A DNA stretch of 64,000 nucleotides, from contig NZ_LT629752.1 of the NCBI RefSeq assembly GCF_900105145.1, positions 1,078,501 to 1,142,500 on the forward strand, given 5' to 3'. The notes below the pieces were generated by a model, which was not told the origin of the DNA, made no database searches, and saw only the letters and a program-made list of their open reading frames with translations. Made by a program: the position numbers and the translations under genes. This document shows positions 26,034 to 36,098 of the stretch, in pieces (positions within the stretch are counted from its first letter, which is position 1; each line of letters begins with the position of its first letter). The DNA is from Polaribacter sp. KT25b. GTDB taxonomy: Bacteria > Bacteroidota > Bacteroidia > Flavobacteriales > Flavobacteriaceae.

Positions 26034-27644
26034 TTATTGAACATTATAAACATTCCAAAGTGAAGGATCTGCTTTAAAAGCATCAGATTCATCTGTTGTT
26101 CCACCACCAGGAGTATTATCTAATGACATTGCACCAGTATTTGAATAATAATATTCTGCAGTATCTGTAGCAATACGAATGTAGAATGAAACTTTTGCTC
26201 CAGTTTGACTTAATGATTCGCTAGCATCAGATAAAACATCTTTCAAATTTATTGTAACCCCTGTTTGTGTAAAAGAAGCATCATCTTCACCAGATACTTT
26301 ATTTGCTTTAATATAAACAGGAGAATCTCCAACTGCAAAATACACTCTAGCTTCGTTAATTGTCTCTGTGCTAGTATAGGCTAAAACTAAATTAATATCA
26401 GTTTCTGGAACTGGGTTTGTAGGAAAAGTAATACTTGTTAAAGGTCCTTGAGTTGAATTAATAGTAGTTTCTACAACAGCATCATAGGTAATTGCTTCTA
26501 CAGTATAACTTGGCCAAGTAGTACCTAAATCATGATTAAAGTCACTAATAACAATATCATCTGTATTCTTTTCTTCTTTCGGATAATAGGTTTTAGTGTC
26601 ATCAATATATTCTACTCTTAAATAATAACGAATTACATCATCAGTATTTTGAGCAGGAATTACACCAGTAAAAATGTCTCCGTTTTTTGTTAATTCAACT
26701 TTCGTTTTATCGTCATTAACATCATCTTGTAATTGTCCAGGAAGTAAGTAATACAATCTAATTTCACTAACTTGTTCAGGATAATATGGTGATGCAGTAA
26801 ATGTAACTTCTTCTCTATAACCTGCTTTTGCACCTTCGAATGTTAATTCTTTTAAACCTCCTTCAACAAGAAATTCGGCTGGTGAATTACTTCCATCTTC
26901 TGGATAATATGAAGTCATTCCTGTAATATCTGTAGCAACTACGTAATAACTAACTAAATCTCCAACTTTTGATGTAGGAACTGATGTTTTGTATTCACCA
27001 TCAACCAAGGCCATTTCAATAGATTGTACACCTCCATTTACTAAATAAACTAATTTTACAGATGCAATACCATTGGCATCAGAAGCTGTAACTTCATAAA
27101 CTTCGGTAAATTCTGTTAAAGGTTCTGCTATTAGTACAGGAGGATTATTAACATTGCTATTTGCAACTCCTTTTGAAGCACTTTGTACAGTCCAAATTTC
27201 TCCTCCATCAATTTCTCTTCCATAAGTTAAGCCAATTTGACTAGCCATATCTGGCGTTGTAATTTGATCAATTAATTCTCCACTAGCATTGTAAAGTGTT
27301 ATTTCTTCTCCTCCTGATGAAATTTTAAAGTTTGTAGAAACATTGGAAACGTTAGAATCATCACAATCAAAAGTAACATAACTTCCAGATTCAATTGTAA
27401 GATTATCAATTATCCATTCTTGACTTGTGTCTGTTAATTTAAATCCTGATAAATCTACACTTGTTGTACCTTCATTATAAAGTTCAATCCAATCTGGCGA
27501 ACCTGTAGACATTATTTCATTTAATTTTATGGTCGAAGTAGCAACATCAGGTAAATCTCCTTCATACACCGCGTCTTCTACACAGCTGGTTGCACTAAAA
27601 AGCACAAATAATAAGCTGTATAGTATGTAATTATAATTTTTCAT
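26034..27644 (-). CDS. Lamin-tail-domain lipoprotein
   Basis: A 536-residue lipoprotein (lipobox SATSC, lipidated Cys21), exported to the envelope. A lamin tail domain covers about residues 38-150 (LNEIMSTGSPDWIELYN, VDLSGFKLTD, GGEEITLYNASGELID). Ig-like beta modules follow and may bind sugar or protein. It starts 24 bp after the porin stop and was probably made with it as an outer-membrane partner. Lamin-tail proteins often accompany CotH and VTC-type tunnel proteins in other bacteria; here CYTH proteins take that place. Confidence 0.85.
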   Translation of the reverse strand: MKNYNYILYSLLFVLFSATSCVEDAVYEGDLPDVATSTIKLNEIMSTGSPDWIELYNEGTTSVDLSGFKLTDTSQEWIIDNLTIESGSYVTFDCDDSNVSNVSTNFKISSGGEEITLYNASGELIDQITTPDMASQIGLTYGREIDGGEIWTVQSASKGVANSNVNNPPVLIAEPLTEFTEVYEVTASDANGIASVKLVYLVNGGVQSIEMALVDGEYKTSVPTSKVGDLVSYYVVATDITGMTSYYPEDGSNSPAEFLVEGGLKELTFEGAKAGYREEVTFTASPYYPEQVSEIRLYYLLPGQLQDDVNDDKTKVELTKNGDIFTGVIPAQNTDDVIRYYLRVEYIDDTKTYYPKEEKNTDDIVISDFNHDLGTTWPSYTVEAITYDAVVETTINSTQGPLTSITFPTNPVPETDINLVLAYTSTETINEARVYFAVGDSPVYIKANKVSGEDDASFTQTGVTINLKDVLSDASESLSQTGAKVSFYIRIATDTAEYYYSNTGAMSLDNTPGGGTTDESDAFKADPSLWNVYNVQ

Positions 27645-27668
27645 TTTATATTGTTTTAGGTTTTGTTA

Positions 27669-29033
27669 TTAAAAGTCTAGTTCAATTCTAAATTGTAATT
27701 GTCCATAGTCATCACCACCTTTACCTTCTGCGTCTACAACTTTAGTAGGATCTTTTGTTAGATCTCCATTGATATCAGAACCTACAAATAGTTTTCCTTT
27801 TCCATTAGCATATCTATCATGATCTAAATACGAGTAGTCAAGCATAAATTTAACATTGTAATTAAAGTGGTAGTTTAAACCTAAAGTATAAGCATTTGCG
27901 CTACCTCCATAAATTTCTGCATTTTGATCGTTAAGATCTATGTAATCAAAACGGAATGCTGCTTCAAGTTCTCCCTTTTTACTTCCTAAAGAAACTTGAG
28001 TAAATTCACCTTCATTTTTATTATAATTATATTTTCCTCCACTTAATAAAATTCCTGCTTGTGCATAAAAACCATTTAAATTTACATTTGATAAACCATT
28101 TGTTCTAGAAATATCATTTCCTATATATTCTGATTGAAACATCATGTTTTTATAAGCACCAGCTAATTCTACGTTATAAATAGTATTGTTTTCTACATTT
28201 AAAATATCGTCTGTATCTAAATATTTTTTACGGTTTACATTAGAAATTGATCTTGTACTAAATCTATAGCTATTTGGCACTTCAAGATCTGTTTTTGGTG
28301 TTCTGTAGGATGCAGCTACACCAATATGAATTACCTTATCAGCATCCAAAATAGGTCTAAAAACTGCTCTACCCGTAAACGAATAACCTTCATCTGTACC
28401 ATAATCTTTATTTGCATCTTGACTCCATTCAACTTCTTCAAATGAACCTTGATTATTAAAATGTACACCTCCAGATAATAAATATGTATCTTTTATATAA
28501 TTTGCTTGAAAACCTAGTTGACGAGAAGGTGCAAATTTTGACATTAATGAACGCTCAATAAAATTAACATATCTAGATGTTGTAGTTGTCTCCATAGAAA
28601 AACTTTCTCTAAAGTGACCCGCTTTAATATTAAGATCTCCAGCATCAGTTGTGTATTTAATGTATGCATCTTTAATTTCTGTTGCTGATCCAGAAAAATC
28701 GAAATCAATTTCACCATACCAATTTTTATGCATTATAACTTTCATCGCTACACGGGCACGTCTTATAGTAACTCCGTTTCCAATAGGATTATATGCATCT
28801 TTATCAAAGAACATACCTCCATCAAAATACACCCGATTATCAAACCAAAATTTATAATTTTTATCTTTTGACTCGAATGTTAATATGCTGTTTCTAGCTT
28901 CAGTATTTAATTCTACAGCCTCAACTTCTTGTCCGTATTGATTTAATGTAACAACTTCGTCGTTGTTTTGAGCAAATGATCCTATACTTAATAACATCAT
29001 TGCGACTAATAAAATGTAAAGTTTATTTTTCAT
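27669..29033 (-). CDS. Phosphate-selective-type porin (OprO/OprP family)
   Basis: A 454-residue outer-membrane beta barrel with an N-terminal signal peptide (~1-22, ending SFAQ). Family features are visible: the GVTIRRARVAMK segment, WYGEIDFDFS, DAYIKYTTDAGDLNIKAGHFRESFSMETTTTS, and a terminal F (FRIELDF) for barrel assembly. OprP and OprO take up phosphate and polyphosphate, but many Bacteroidota members are of unknown selectivity. It leads the minus-strand cluster with the lipoprotein, two CYTH proteins and an SLC13 transporter. Confidence 0.85.
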   Translation of the reverse strand: MKNKLYILLVAMMLLSIGSFAQNNDEVVTLNQYGQEVEAVELNTEARNSILTFESKDKNYKFWFDNRVYFDGGMFFDKDAYNPIGNGVTIRRARVAMKVIMHKNWYGEIDFDFSGSATEIKDAYIKYTTDAGDLNIKAGHFRESFSMETTTTSRYVNFIERSLMSKFAPSRQLGFQANYIKDTYLLSGGVHFNNQGSFEEVEWSQDANKDYGTDEGYSFTGRAVFRPILDADKVIHIGVAASYRTPKTDLEVPNSYRFSTRSISNVNRKKYLDTDDILNVENNTIYNVELAGAYKNMMFQSEYIGNDISRTNGLSNVNLNGFYAQAGILLSGGKYNYNKNEGEFTQVSLGSKKGELEAAFRFDYIDLNDQNAEIYGGSANAYTLGLNYHFNYNVKFMLDYSYLDHDRYANGKGKLFVGSDINGDLTKDPTKVVDAEGKGGDDYGQLQFRIELDF

Positions 29034-29134
29034 TTTTAATTAATTTTGCTGTTTTTATAACTTTCTACCTTTAATAGTGTACCTTTTTTTAATGCTTATT
29101 AGCACTACTAAATTTATAGACTAATCATATTTAC

Positions 29135-29156
29135 CACAATGATGTAGGTCAGTGTG
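29135..29156. promoter_or_regulatory. Candidate operator upstream of the porin cluster
   Basis: CACAATGA (29135-29142) and TCAGTGTG (29149-29156) form an inverted repeat with seven of eight pairs around a 6-bp spacer, in the divergent region between the porin (start 29033) and the FadH-like gene. The regulator is unknown. Confidence 0.4.
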
Positions 29157-29291
29157 ATTCTCTATTAAATTATTGATCATTGTCATTACGCATCTTAAAA
29201 AGTAGTTTATGTGTTTTTTGATTTTTATAAATACCAACCTTTCAATTATTTTGAGTTTTTTATTTTCAAAAAATAAACATATCTTGCAAAG

Positions 29292-29309
29292 TATTATGCA
29301 TGCATAATA
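29292..29309. promoter_or_regulatory. 18-bp perfect palindrome before the FadH-like gene
   Basis: TATTATGCATGCATAATA is self-complementary and ends 17 bp before the start codon at 29327, a position fit for a repressor. Confidence 0.5.
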
Positions 29310-29320
29310 AATTTAATTAA

Positions 29321-31351
<2,031 letters not shown>

Positions 31352-31391
31352 TTATTAGGGTTTATTTAACTTTAAGTAAGTAAGCAACCTT

Positions 31392-31399
31392 TAAATTTG
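31392..31399 (+). promoter_or_regulatory. -7 promoter box before the 31421 gene
   Basis: TAAATTTG matches TAnnTTTG 22 bp before the start codon. A -33 TTG is not obvious. Confidence 0.5.
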
Positions 31400-31420
31400 T
31401 AATTATAAAATATATAAAAA

Positions 31421-32005
31421 ATGAAGAGAATTTTAGTTGTTTTGATAGCCTTTGCAAGTACAGCTTTTTTTGCGCAACCTCCTGGAGGTGGTAATGGTGG
31501 TGGTAGAAGATCACAAGGTCAAGAATCAGACCAAAATGAAGAACAAAAAGTAAAGAAATTTAGTGCTAGTGATGTTGCTGGTGTTTTTTATTATGATATT
31601 GAAGAAGTTATAAAAAAACTTAAAATTAAAGATGAAAATAATCAATATTTAGTAAGTAAAGCTTTAAAAGATTATAATTTTAAAATTAAAGAAATTTCAT
31701 TTTTAAATTCGAAAAAATTCTCAGATTTTGATTTAGCAGTTAATTCTGTTGTACAAGGAAATGATAGAGAAGCTAGTTTAGAAATGAGAAAAAAAGTTGG
31801 TGAAATAATTGGTCCAATAAAAGATGAAATTCATGAAAATGAAAAACAATTAAATGATACCTTAGAAAAATTACTTTCAGAAAAGCAACAAAAAAAATGG
31901 TTAAAATATCAAAAGAAAAAGAAAGAAAGTTTACAGCCTAAGAAGTCAGATAACGAAAATAGAGAAAGAGCTAGATCTAATTCTAGAGGAACAAGAAGAC
32001 AGTAA
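31421..32005 (+). CDS. Small secreted or periplasmic protein
   Basis: A 194-residue protein with a signal peptide (~1-19, FFAQ), a glycine-rich stretch (PPGGGNGGGRR), a helical middle of ~120 residues, and a basic tail rich in K, R and N. The helical middle with repeated short charged helices recalls Spy/CpxP-type periplasmic chaperones or sensors, but the LTxxQ signature is absent, so this is only a suggestion. It has its own -7 box and a terminator hairpin. Confidence 0.6.
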   Translation: MKRILVVLIAFASTAFFAQPPGGGNGGGRRSQGQESDQNEEQKVKKFSASDVAGVFYYDIEEVIKKLKIKDENNQYLVSKALKDYNFKIKEISFLNSKKFSDFDLAVNSVVQGNDREASLEMRKKVGEIIGPIKDEIHENEKQLNDTLEKLLSEKQQKKWLKYQKKKKESLQPKKSDNENRERARSNSRGTRRQ

Positions 32006-32016
32006 TAAATTACTTT

Positions 32017-32042
32017 AAATCCTATGTTTACATAGGATTTTT
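32017..32042 (+). terminator. Terminator after the 31421 gene
   Basis: AAATCCTATG (32017-32026) and CATAGGATTT (32031-32040) form a 10-bp stem with a TTTA loop, followed by TT and then AATTTT. Confidence 0.8.
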
Positions 32043-32113
32043 AATTTTCTGAATCTTTATTTAAATAAAAAATAATTGTCGATATTTGCCACGAATCTAA
32101 CTAAATAAGAAAT

Positions 32114-32296
32114 ATGGGAATGAATAAAAATGCTGTCCTTGGTTGGGCAACTCTTTTAATGTTAATTATGGGTGTTATACTTATATTATTGGGAGCTTAT
32201 AGATATAATGATGTTGCTGGTTGGGGGTTTGCAACAGTAGGAATTGGTTTTTTCTGTATTGCGTGGGTTTTCAACGCTTTAAAAGGGAGAATGTAA
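32114..32296 (+). CDS. 60-residue membrane protein
   Basis: Two transmembrane helices (about 9-27 and 35-53) joined by a short YRYNDVAGW loop, ending KGRM. It resembles a small flavobacterial family (CAL67264-type membrane protein, recalled from memory). A GATATTTG box (32081-32088) one base off the -7 consensus lies 25 bp upstream. It precedes ettA by 57 bp in the same direction. Function unknown. Confidence 0.7.
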   Translation: MGMNKNAVLGWATLLMLIMGVILILLGAYRYNDVAGWGFATVGIGFFCIAWVFNALKGRM

Positions 32297-32353
32297 AATA
32301 AGTCTACATTTTTTAGTAGCAAAATCCATTTATAATTTTATAAAATATATATA

Positions 32354-34045
32354 ATGAGTGATGATAAGAAAGTAATTTTTTCAATGAATAAACTTTCAAA
32401 AACCTATCAATCTACAGGGAAACAGGTTTTAAAAGATATTTATTTAAGTTTTTTTTACGGAGCAAAAATTGGAATTCTTGGTTTAAATGGATCAGGAAAA
32501 TCAACTTTATTAAAAATTATTGCTGGTGTAGAAAAGAATTTTCAAGGTGATGTAACTTTTGTTCCTGGCTATAAAGTTGGATATTTAGAACAAGAACCAC
32601 AATTAGATCCAGAGAAAACAGTAATAGAAGTTGTTAAAGAAGGAGTTGCAGAAACTGTTGCTATTTTAGATGAATACAACAAAATTAATGACATGTTTGG
32701 CTTAGAAGAAGTGTATTCTGATGCTGATAAAATGGAAAAATTAATGAACCAGCAAGCAGAACTTCAAGATAAAATTGATGCTGCAAATGCTTGGGAATTA
32801 GATACAAAATTAGAAATTGCAATGGATGCTTTAAGAACTCCAGATGCTGATAAAAAAATCGGCGTATTATCTGGAGGAGAAAAAAGAAGAGTTGCTTTAT
32901 GTAGATTGTTATTACAAGAACCAGAAATTTTATTGTTAGATGAGCCAACTAACCATTTAGATGCAGAATCTGTACATTGGTTAGAGCATCATTTAGCACA
33001 ATATAAAGGAACTGTAATTGCAGTAACCCATGATAGATATTTCTTAGATAATGTTGCTGGTTGGATTTTAGAATTAGATAGAGGCGAAGGAATTCCTTGG
33101 AAAGGAAATTACTCTTCTTGGTTAGATCAAAAATCTCAAAGAATGGCACAAGAAAGTAAAATGGCTTCTAAACGTCAAAAAACTTTAGAGCGAGAATTAG
33201 ATTGGGTTCGTCAAGGAGCAAAAGGTCGTCAAACGAAACAGAAAGCGCGTTTGAAAAACTATGATAAGTTAATGAGTCAAGACCAAAAACAAGTTGATGA
33301 AAAACTAGAAATCTATATTCCTAACGGACCAAGATTAGGTACAAATGTTATTGATGCAAAAGGTGTTTCTAAAGCGTTTGGAGATAAATTATTGTACGAA
33401 AATTTAGAATTTAATTTACCGCAAGCAGGAATTGTAGGAATTATTGGGCCAAATGGTGCTGGTAAAACTACAATTTTTAAAATGATTATGGGAGAGGAAA
33501 CTCCAGATGCTGGAAGTTTTAATGTTGGAGAAACTGCAAAAATAGCTTATGTAGATCAAGCGCATTCTGATATCAATCCAGAGAAAACAATTTGGGAAAA
33601 CTTTTCTGATGGTCAAGATTTAGTAATGATGGGCGGAAAGCAAGTAAATTCTAGAGCTTATTTAAGTCGTTTTAACTTTTCTGGAAGTGAGCAAAACAAA
33701 AAAGTAAATACCCTTTCTGGTGGAGAAAGAAACAGATTGCATTTAGCAATGACTTTAAAAGAAGAAGGAAATGTTTTACTTTTAGATGAGCCAACTAATG
33801 ATTTAGATGTAAATACATTAAGAGCATTAGAAGAAGGTTTAGAAAATTTTGCAGGTTGTGCAGTTGTAATTAGCCACGATAGATGGTTTTTAGATAGAGT
33901 TTGTACACATATTTTAGCTTTTGAAGGAGATAGTCAAATATATTTCTTTGAAGGTTCTTTTTCTGATTATGAAGAAAATAAGAAAAAACGATTAGGTGGA
34001 GATTTAATGCCTAAACGTTTAAAATATAAAAAGTTAATTAGATAA
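32354..34045 (+). CDS. ettA: Energy-dependent translational throttle protein EttA (ABC-F)
   Basis: A 563-residue cytoplasmic ABC-F protein with two ATP-binding cassettes and no membrane part. It binds the ribosomal E site and ties entry into elongation to the ATP/ADP ratio. Walker A motifs GLNGSGKST and GPNGAGKTT, signatures LSGGEKRR and LSGGERNR, and Walker B LLLDEPTNHLD and LLLDEPTNDLD are all intact. The linker between cassettes (WVRQGAKGRQTKQKARLKNYD) is the ribosome-contacting arm. Length and C-terminus match EttA. It ends at a strong bidirectional terminator. Confidence 0.95.
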   Translation: MSDDKKVIFSMNKLSKTYQSTGKQVLKDIYLSFFYGAKIGILGLNGSGKSTLLKIIAGVEKNFQGDVTFVPGYKVGYLEQEPQLDPEKTVIEVVKEGVAETVAILDEYNKINDMFGLEEVYSDADKMEKLMNQQAELQDKIDAANAWELDTKLEIAMDALRTPDADKKIGVLSGGEKRRVALCRLLLQEPEILLLDEPTNHLDAESVHWLEHHLAQYKGTVIAVTHDRYFLDNVAGWILELDRGEGIPWKGNYSSWLDQKSQRMAQESKMASKRQKTLERELDWVRQGAKGRQTKQKARLKNYDKLMSQDQKQVDEKLEIYIPNGPRLGTNVIDAKGVSKAFGDKLLYENLEFNLPQAGIVGIIGPNGAGKTTIFKMIMGEETPDAGSFNVGETAKIAYVDQAHSDINPEKTIWENFSDGQDLVMMGGKQVNSRAYLSRFNFSGSEQNKKVNTLSGGERNRLHLAMTLKEEGNVLLLDEPTNDLDVNTLRALEEGLENFAGCAVVISHDRWFLDRVCTHILAFEGDSQIYFFEGSFSDYEENKKKRLGGDLMPKRLKYKKLIR

Positions 34046-34066
34046 ATAACTGTTTATTTAAAGAAA

Positions 34067-34109
34067 ACAACAAAAAATCTCAACTATAATAGTTGAGATT
34101 TTTTGTTGT
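34067..34109. terminator. Bidirectional terminator between ettA and the sigma gene
   Basis: A perfect 20-bp stem (34067-34086 with 34090-34109) with a three-base loop contains an A-run on one arm and a T-run on the other. It separates convergent ettA and the ECF sigma gene. Confidence 0.92.
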
Positions 34110-34133
34110 CTTCTTTAATAGTTTGAAGAAAAA

Positions 34134-34712
34134 TTATCGAAATATTTTAGAGAGCATAAATAAAAATAGATCATCACTTTTAAAAGTTTCGCGTATTTTT
34201 TTAAAAGCAGTGTGCATATGTGCTTCTACTGTTTTTACCGAAATATTTAATTGATTTGCTATTTCTTTATATTTTAATCCTTCAAATTTATTCATTTGTA
34301 AAATTTCTTTACTTCTTTTTGGTAAAGAATCTATAGCTACTTTTAATTTTAAAATACGTTGTTCTATTATTTCATCATTGTCACTAATTCTATCACGTAA
34401 AGCACGTTCTTTAATTTCATCAAAAAAACTTTCCTTGTGTTTTTGTTTTCTGTAAATATCTATATAACTGTTATATGTAATCTTGTATAAAAAACTTTTA
34501 ATAGATTTTTTAGTGTCTATTTTTTTTCTATTTGTCCAAAGTGTTATAAATACTTGTTGTACTATGTCTTCCGCTTCTTGTAGGTCGCCTGTAAAAGTAT
34601 TAGCATAATTTAAAAGCTTTTTATAATAGCGATCAAACAATGTTCTAAATGCTTTTTCATCGTCTTTCTTTATGTTCTTAGCTAGCGTAAAGTCTTCTAA
34701 AAAAGATTTCAA
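34134..34712 (-). CDS. ECF sigma factor (Bacteroidota FecI-like)
   Basis: A 192-residue RNA polymerase sigma factor. Region 2 (FDRYYKKLLNYANTFTGDLQEAEDIVQQVFITLW) and region 4 (LPKRSKEILQMNKFEGLKYKEIANQLNISVKTVEAHMHTAFKKIRE) are clear. It is divergent from a FecR-type anti-sigma gene, with a 115-bp gap, and the receptor locus follows. In this arrangement ligand binding at the receptor signals through FecR to free the sigma factor. Confidence 0.92.
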   Translation of the reverse strand: MKSFLEDFTLAKNIKKDDEKAFRTLFDRYYKKLLNYANTFTGDLQEAEDIVQQVFITLWTNRKKIDTKKSIKSFLYKITYNSYIDIYRKQKHKESFFDEIKERALRDRISDNDEIIEQRILKLKVAIDSLPKRSKEILQMNKFEGLKYKEIANQLNISVKTVEAHMHTAFKKIRETFKSDDLFLFMLSKIFR

Positions 34713-34827
34713 ATTAAGTTTTATTTTTTTGAAAAAGCAAATATGATAAAAAAAAACAAAATTTAACTAAGGGTTTAATGTTAAATGAACGTATTGTTAA
34801 TATAAATTTAATAAAACAGTTGTTCTG

Positions 34828-36006
34828 TTGAAGAAAATAATAATAAAATATATCGCCAATACAATTACAGACCAAGAGATGGAATCTCTTAGGTTGTGGC
34901 TGAAAAAGGAAAAAAATCAAAATACATTTGAGCAATATATAAAAGCTTTTTATGATATAGATACCGCAATGAATAAACCAGATCTTGATGCAGCTTATAA
35001 AAAAATAAAGCTTTCTATTGATTCTAAAAAGAAATCTAAATTAAGAGTTCTACCAGTTTGGTCTAGATATGCAGCGGCGGCTGTGGTTGTATTTATATTT
35101 TCATATATATATGTTTTTGATAATAAAGAGCAACCTGTAGAGGTTTTAAACACTTTTGTAACTACTGTAGAATCTGGTGTAGATAAAGCAACTTTAACAT
35201 TAGATGATGGTTCTAATATTATTTTAGAAGAAGGTAAAGCGTATAGCAATAATACAGTAGCTAGTAATGGAGAAGAGATTATTTATAAAAAGGAGCAAGA
35301 AACAATAATTAATCTAGATGATAAAGTTGAAACAATTAAGACAGAACCTAAAATAGTTTACAATTATTTAACAACTCCAAGAGGAGGAGAGTTTCAAGTT
35401 ATGTTAGCCGATGGAACGCACGTTTGGTTAAATTCTCAAACAAAATTAAAATATCCTACATCATTTAAAAAAGGAGTATCTAGACAAGTAGAACTTGTTT
35501 ATGGAGAAGCTTATTTTGATGTTTCATCAAGTAAAAACCATAACGGAGCTACTTTTAAAGTAATTTCTAATTTACAAGAAGTAGAAGTTTTTGGAACAGA
35601 ATTTAATATTAAGGCTTATAAAGATGAAGCTAGCGTATATACTACATTGGCAGAAGGAAAAGTAGCTGTTAGTAATTTTGCTTTTAATGAAAATTTAAAA
35701 GTAGGACAACAATCTATCATTAGTAAATCAACAGGAGAAATAACTATAAAAACGGTTAATATTTACAATGAAACAGCTTGGAAATCTGGTGTTTTTTCTT
35801 TTAAGAATAAATCGTTAAAAGAAATTATGAAGGTCTTATCTCGATGGTATGATGTAGATATTGTTTTTGAAAATAAAGAATTAGAAACGATTAAGTTTAA
35901 TGGTGTTTTAAGTAAAAAAATGACACTTGAAGAAATTTTAAGCCCTATTAAAAGAAACTCTAATTTAAATTATATCGTAAACGATACCAAAATAATTTTA
36001 AAATAA
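34828..36006 (+). CDS. FecR-type anti-sigma factor
   Basis: A 392-residue inner-membrane signal transducer. A cytoplasmic N-terminal domain (~1-78) precedes one transmembrane helix (~79-97, AAAAVVVFIFSYIYVF). The periplasmic FecR domain is seen in TPRGGEFQVMLADGTHVWLNS, VELVYGEAYFDV and VEVFGTEFNIKAY. A C-terminal STN-like domain (LKEIMKVLSRWYDVDIVFEN) interacts with receptors. The start is the TTG at 34828, because later ATGs would cut into the anti-sigma domain. Its receptor gene follows after 92 bp. Confidence 0.9.
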   Translation: MKKIIIKYIANTITDQEMESLRLWLKKEKNQNTFEQYIKAFYDIDTAMNKPDLDAAYKKIKLSIDSKKKSKLRVLPVWSRYAAAAVVVFIFSYIYVFDNKEQPVEVLNTFVTTVESGVDKATLTLDDGSNIILEEGKAYSNNTVASNGEEIIYKKEQETIINLDDKVETIKTEPKIVYNYLTTPRGGEFQVMLADGTHVWLNSQTKLKYPTSFKKGVSRQVELVYGEAYFDVSSSKNHNGATFKVISNLQEVEVFGTEFNIKAYKDEASVYTTLAEGKVAVSNFAFNENLKVGQQSIISKSTGEITIKTVNIYNETAWKSGVFSFKNKSLKEIMKVLSRWYDVDIVFENKELETIKFNGVLSKKMTLEEILSPIKRNSNLNYIVNDTKIILK

Positions 36007-36012
36007 AAAAAA

Positions 36013-36053
36013 GGGATAAAGTAAATACCGCTCAAAGTACATCGCTTTATCCC
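36013..36053 (+). other. Stem-loop between fecR and the receptor gene
   Basis: GGGATAAAG (36013-36021) pairs exactly with CTTTATCCC (36045-36053) around a 23-nt loop. No T-run follows. It may stabilise or attenuate mRNA between the regulator and receptor genes. Confidence 0.5.
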
Positions 36054-36098
36054 CAAAGAAATATTAATTAAAATGATTAACTAATACTTTACAAATTT

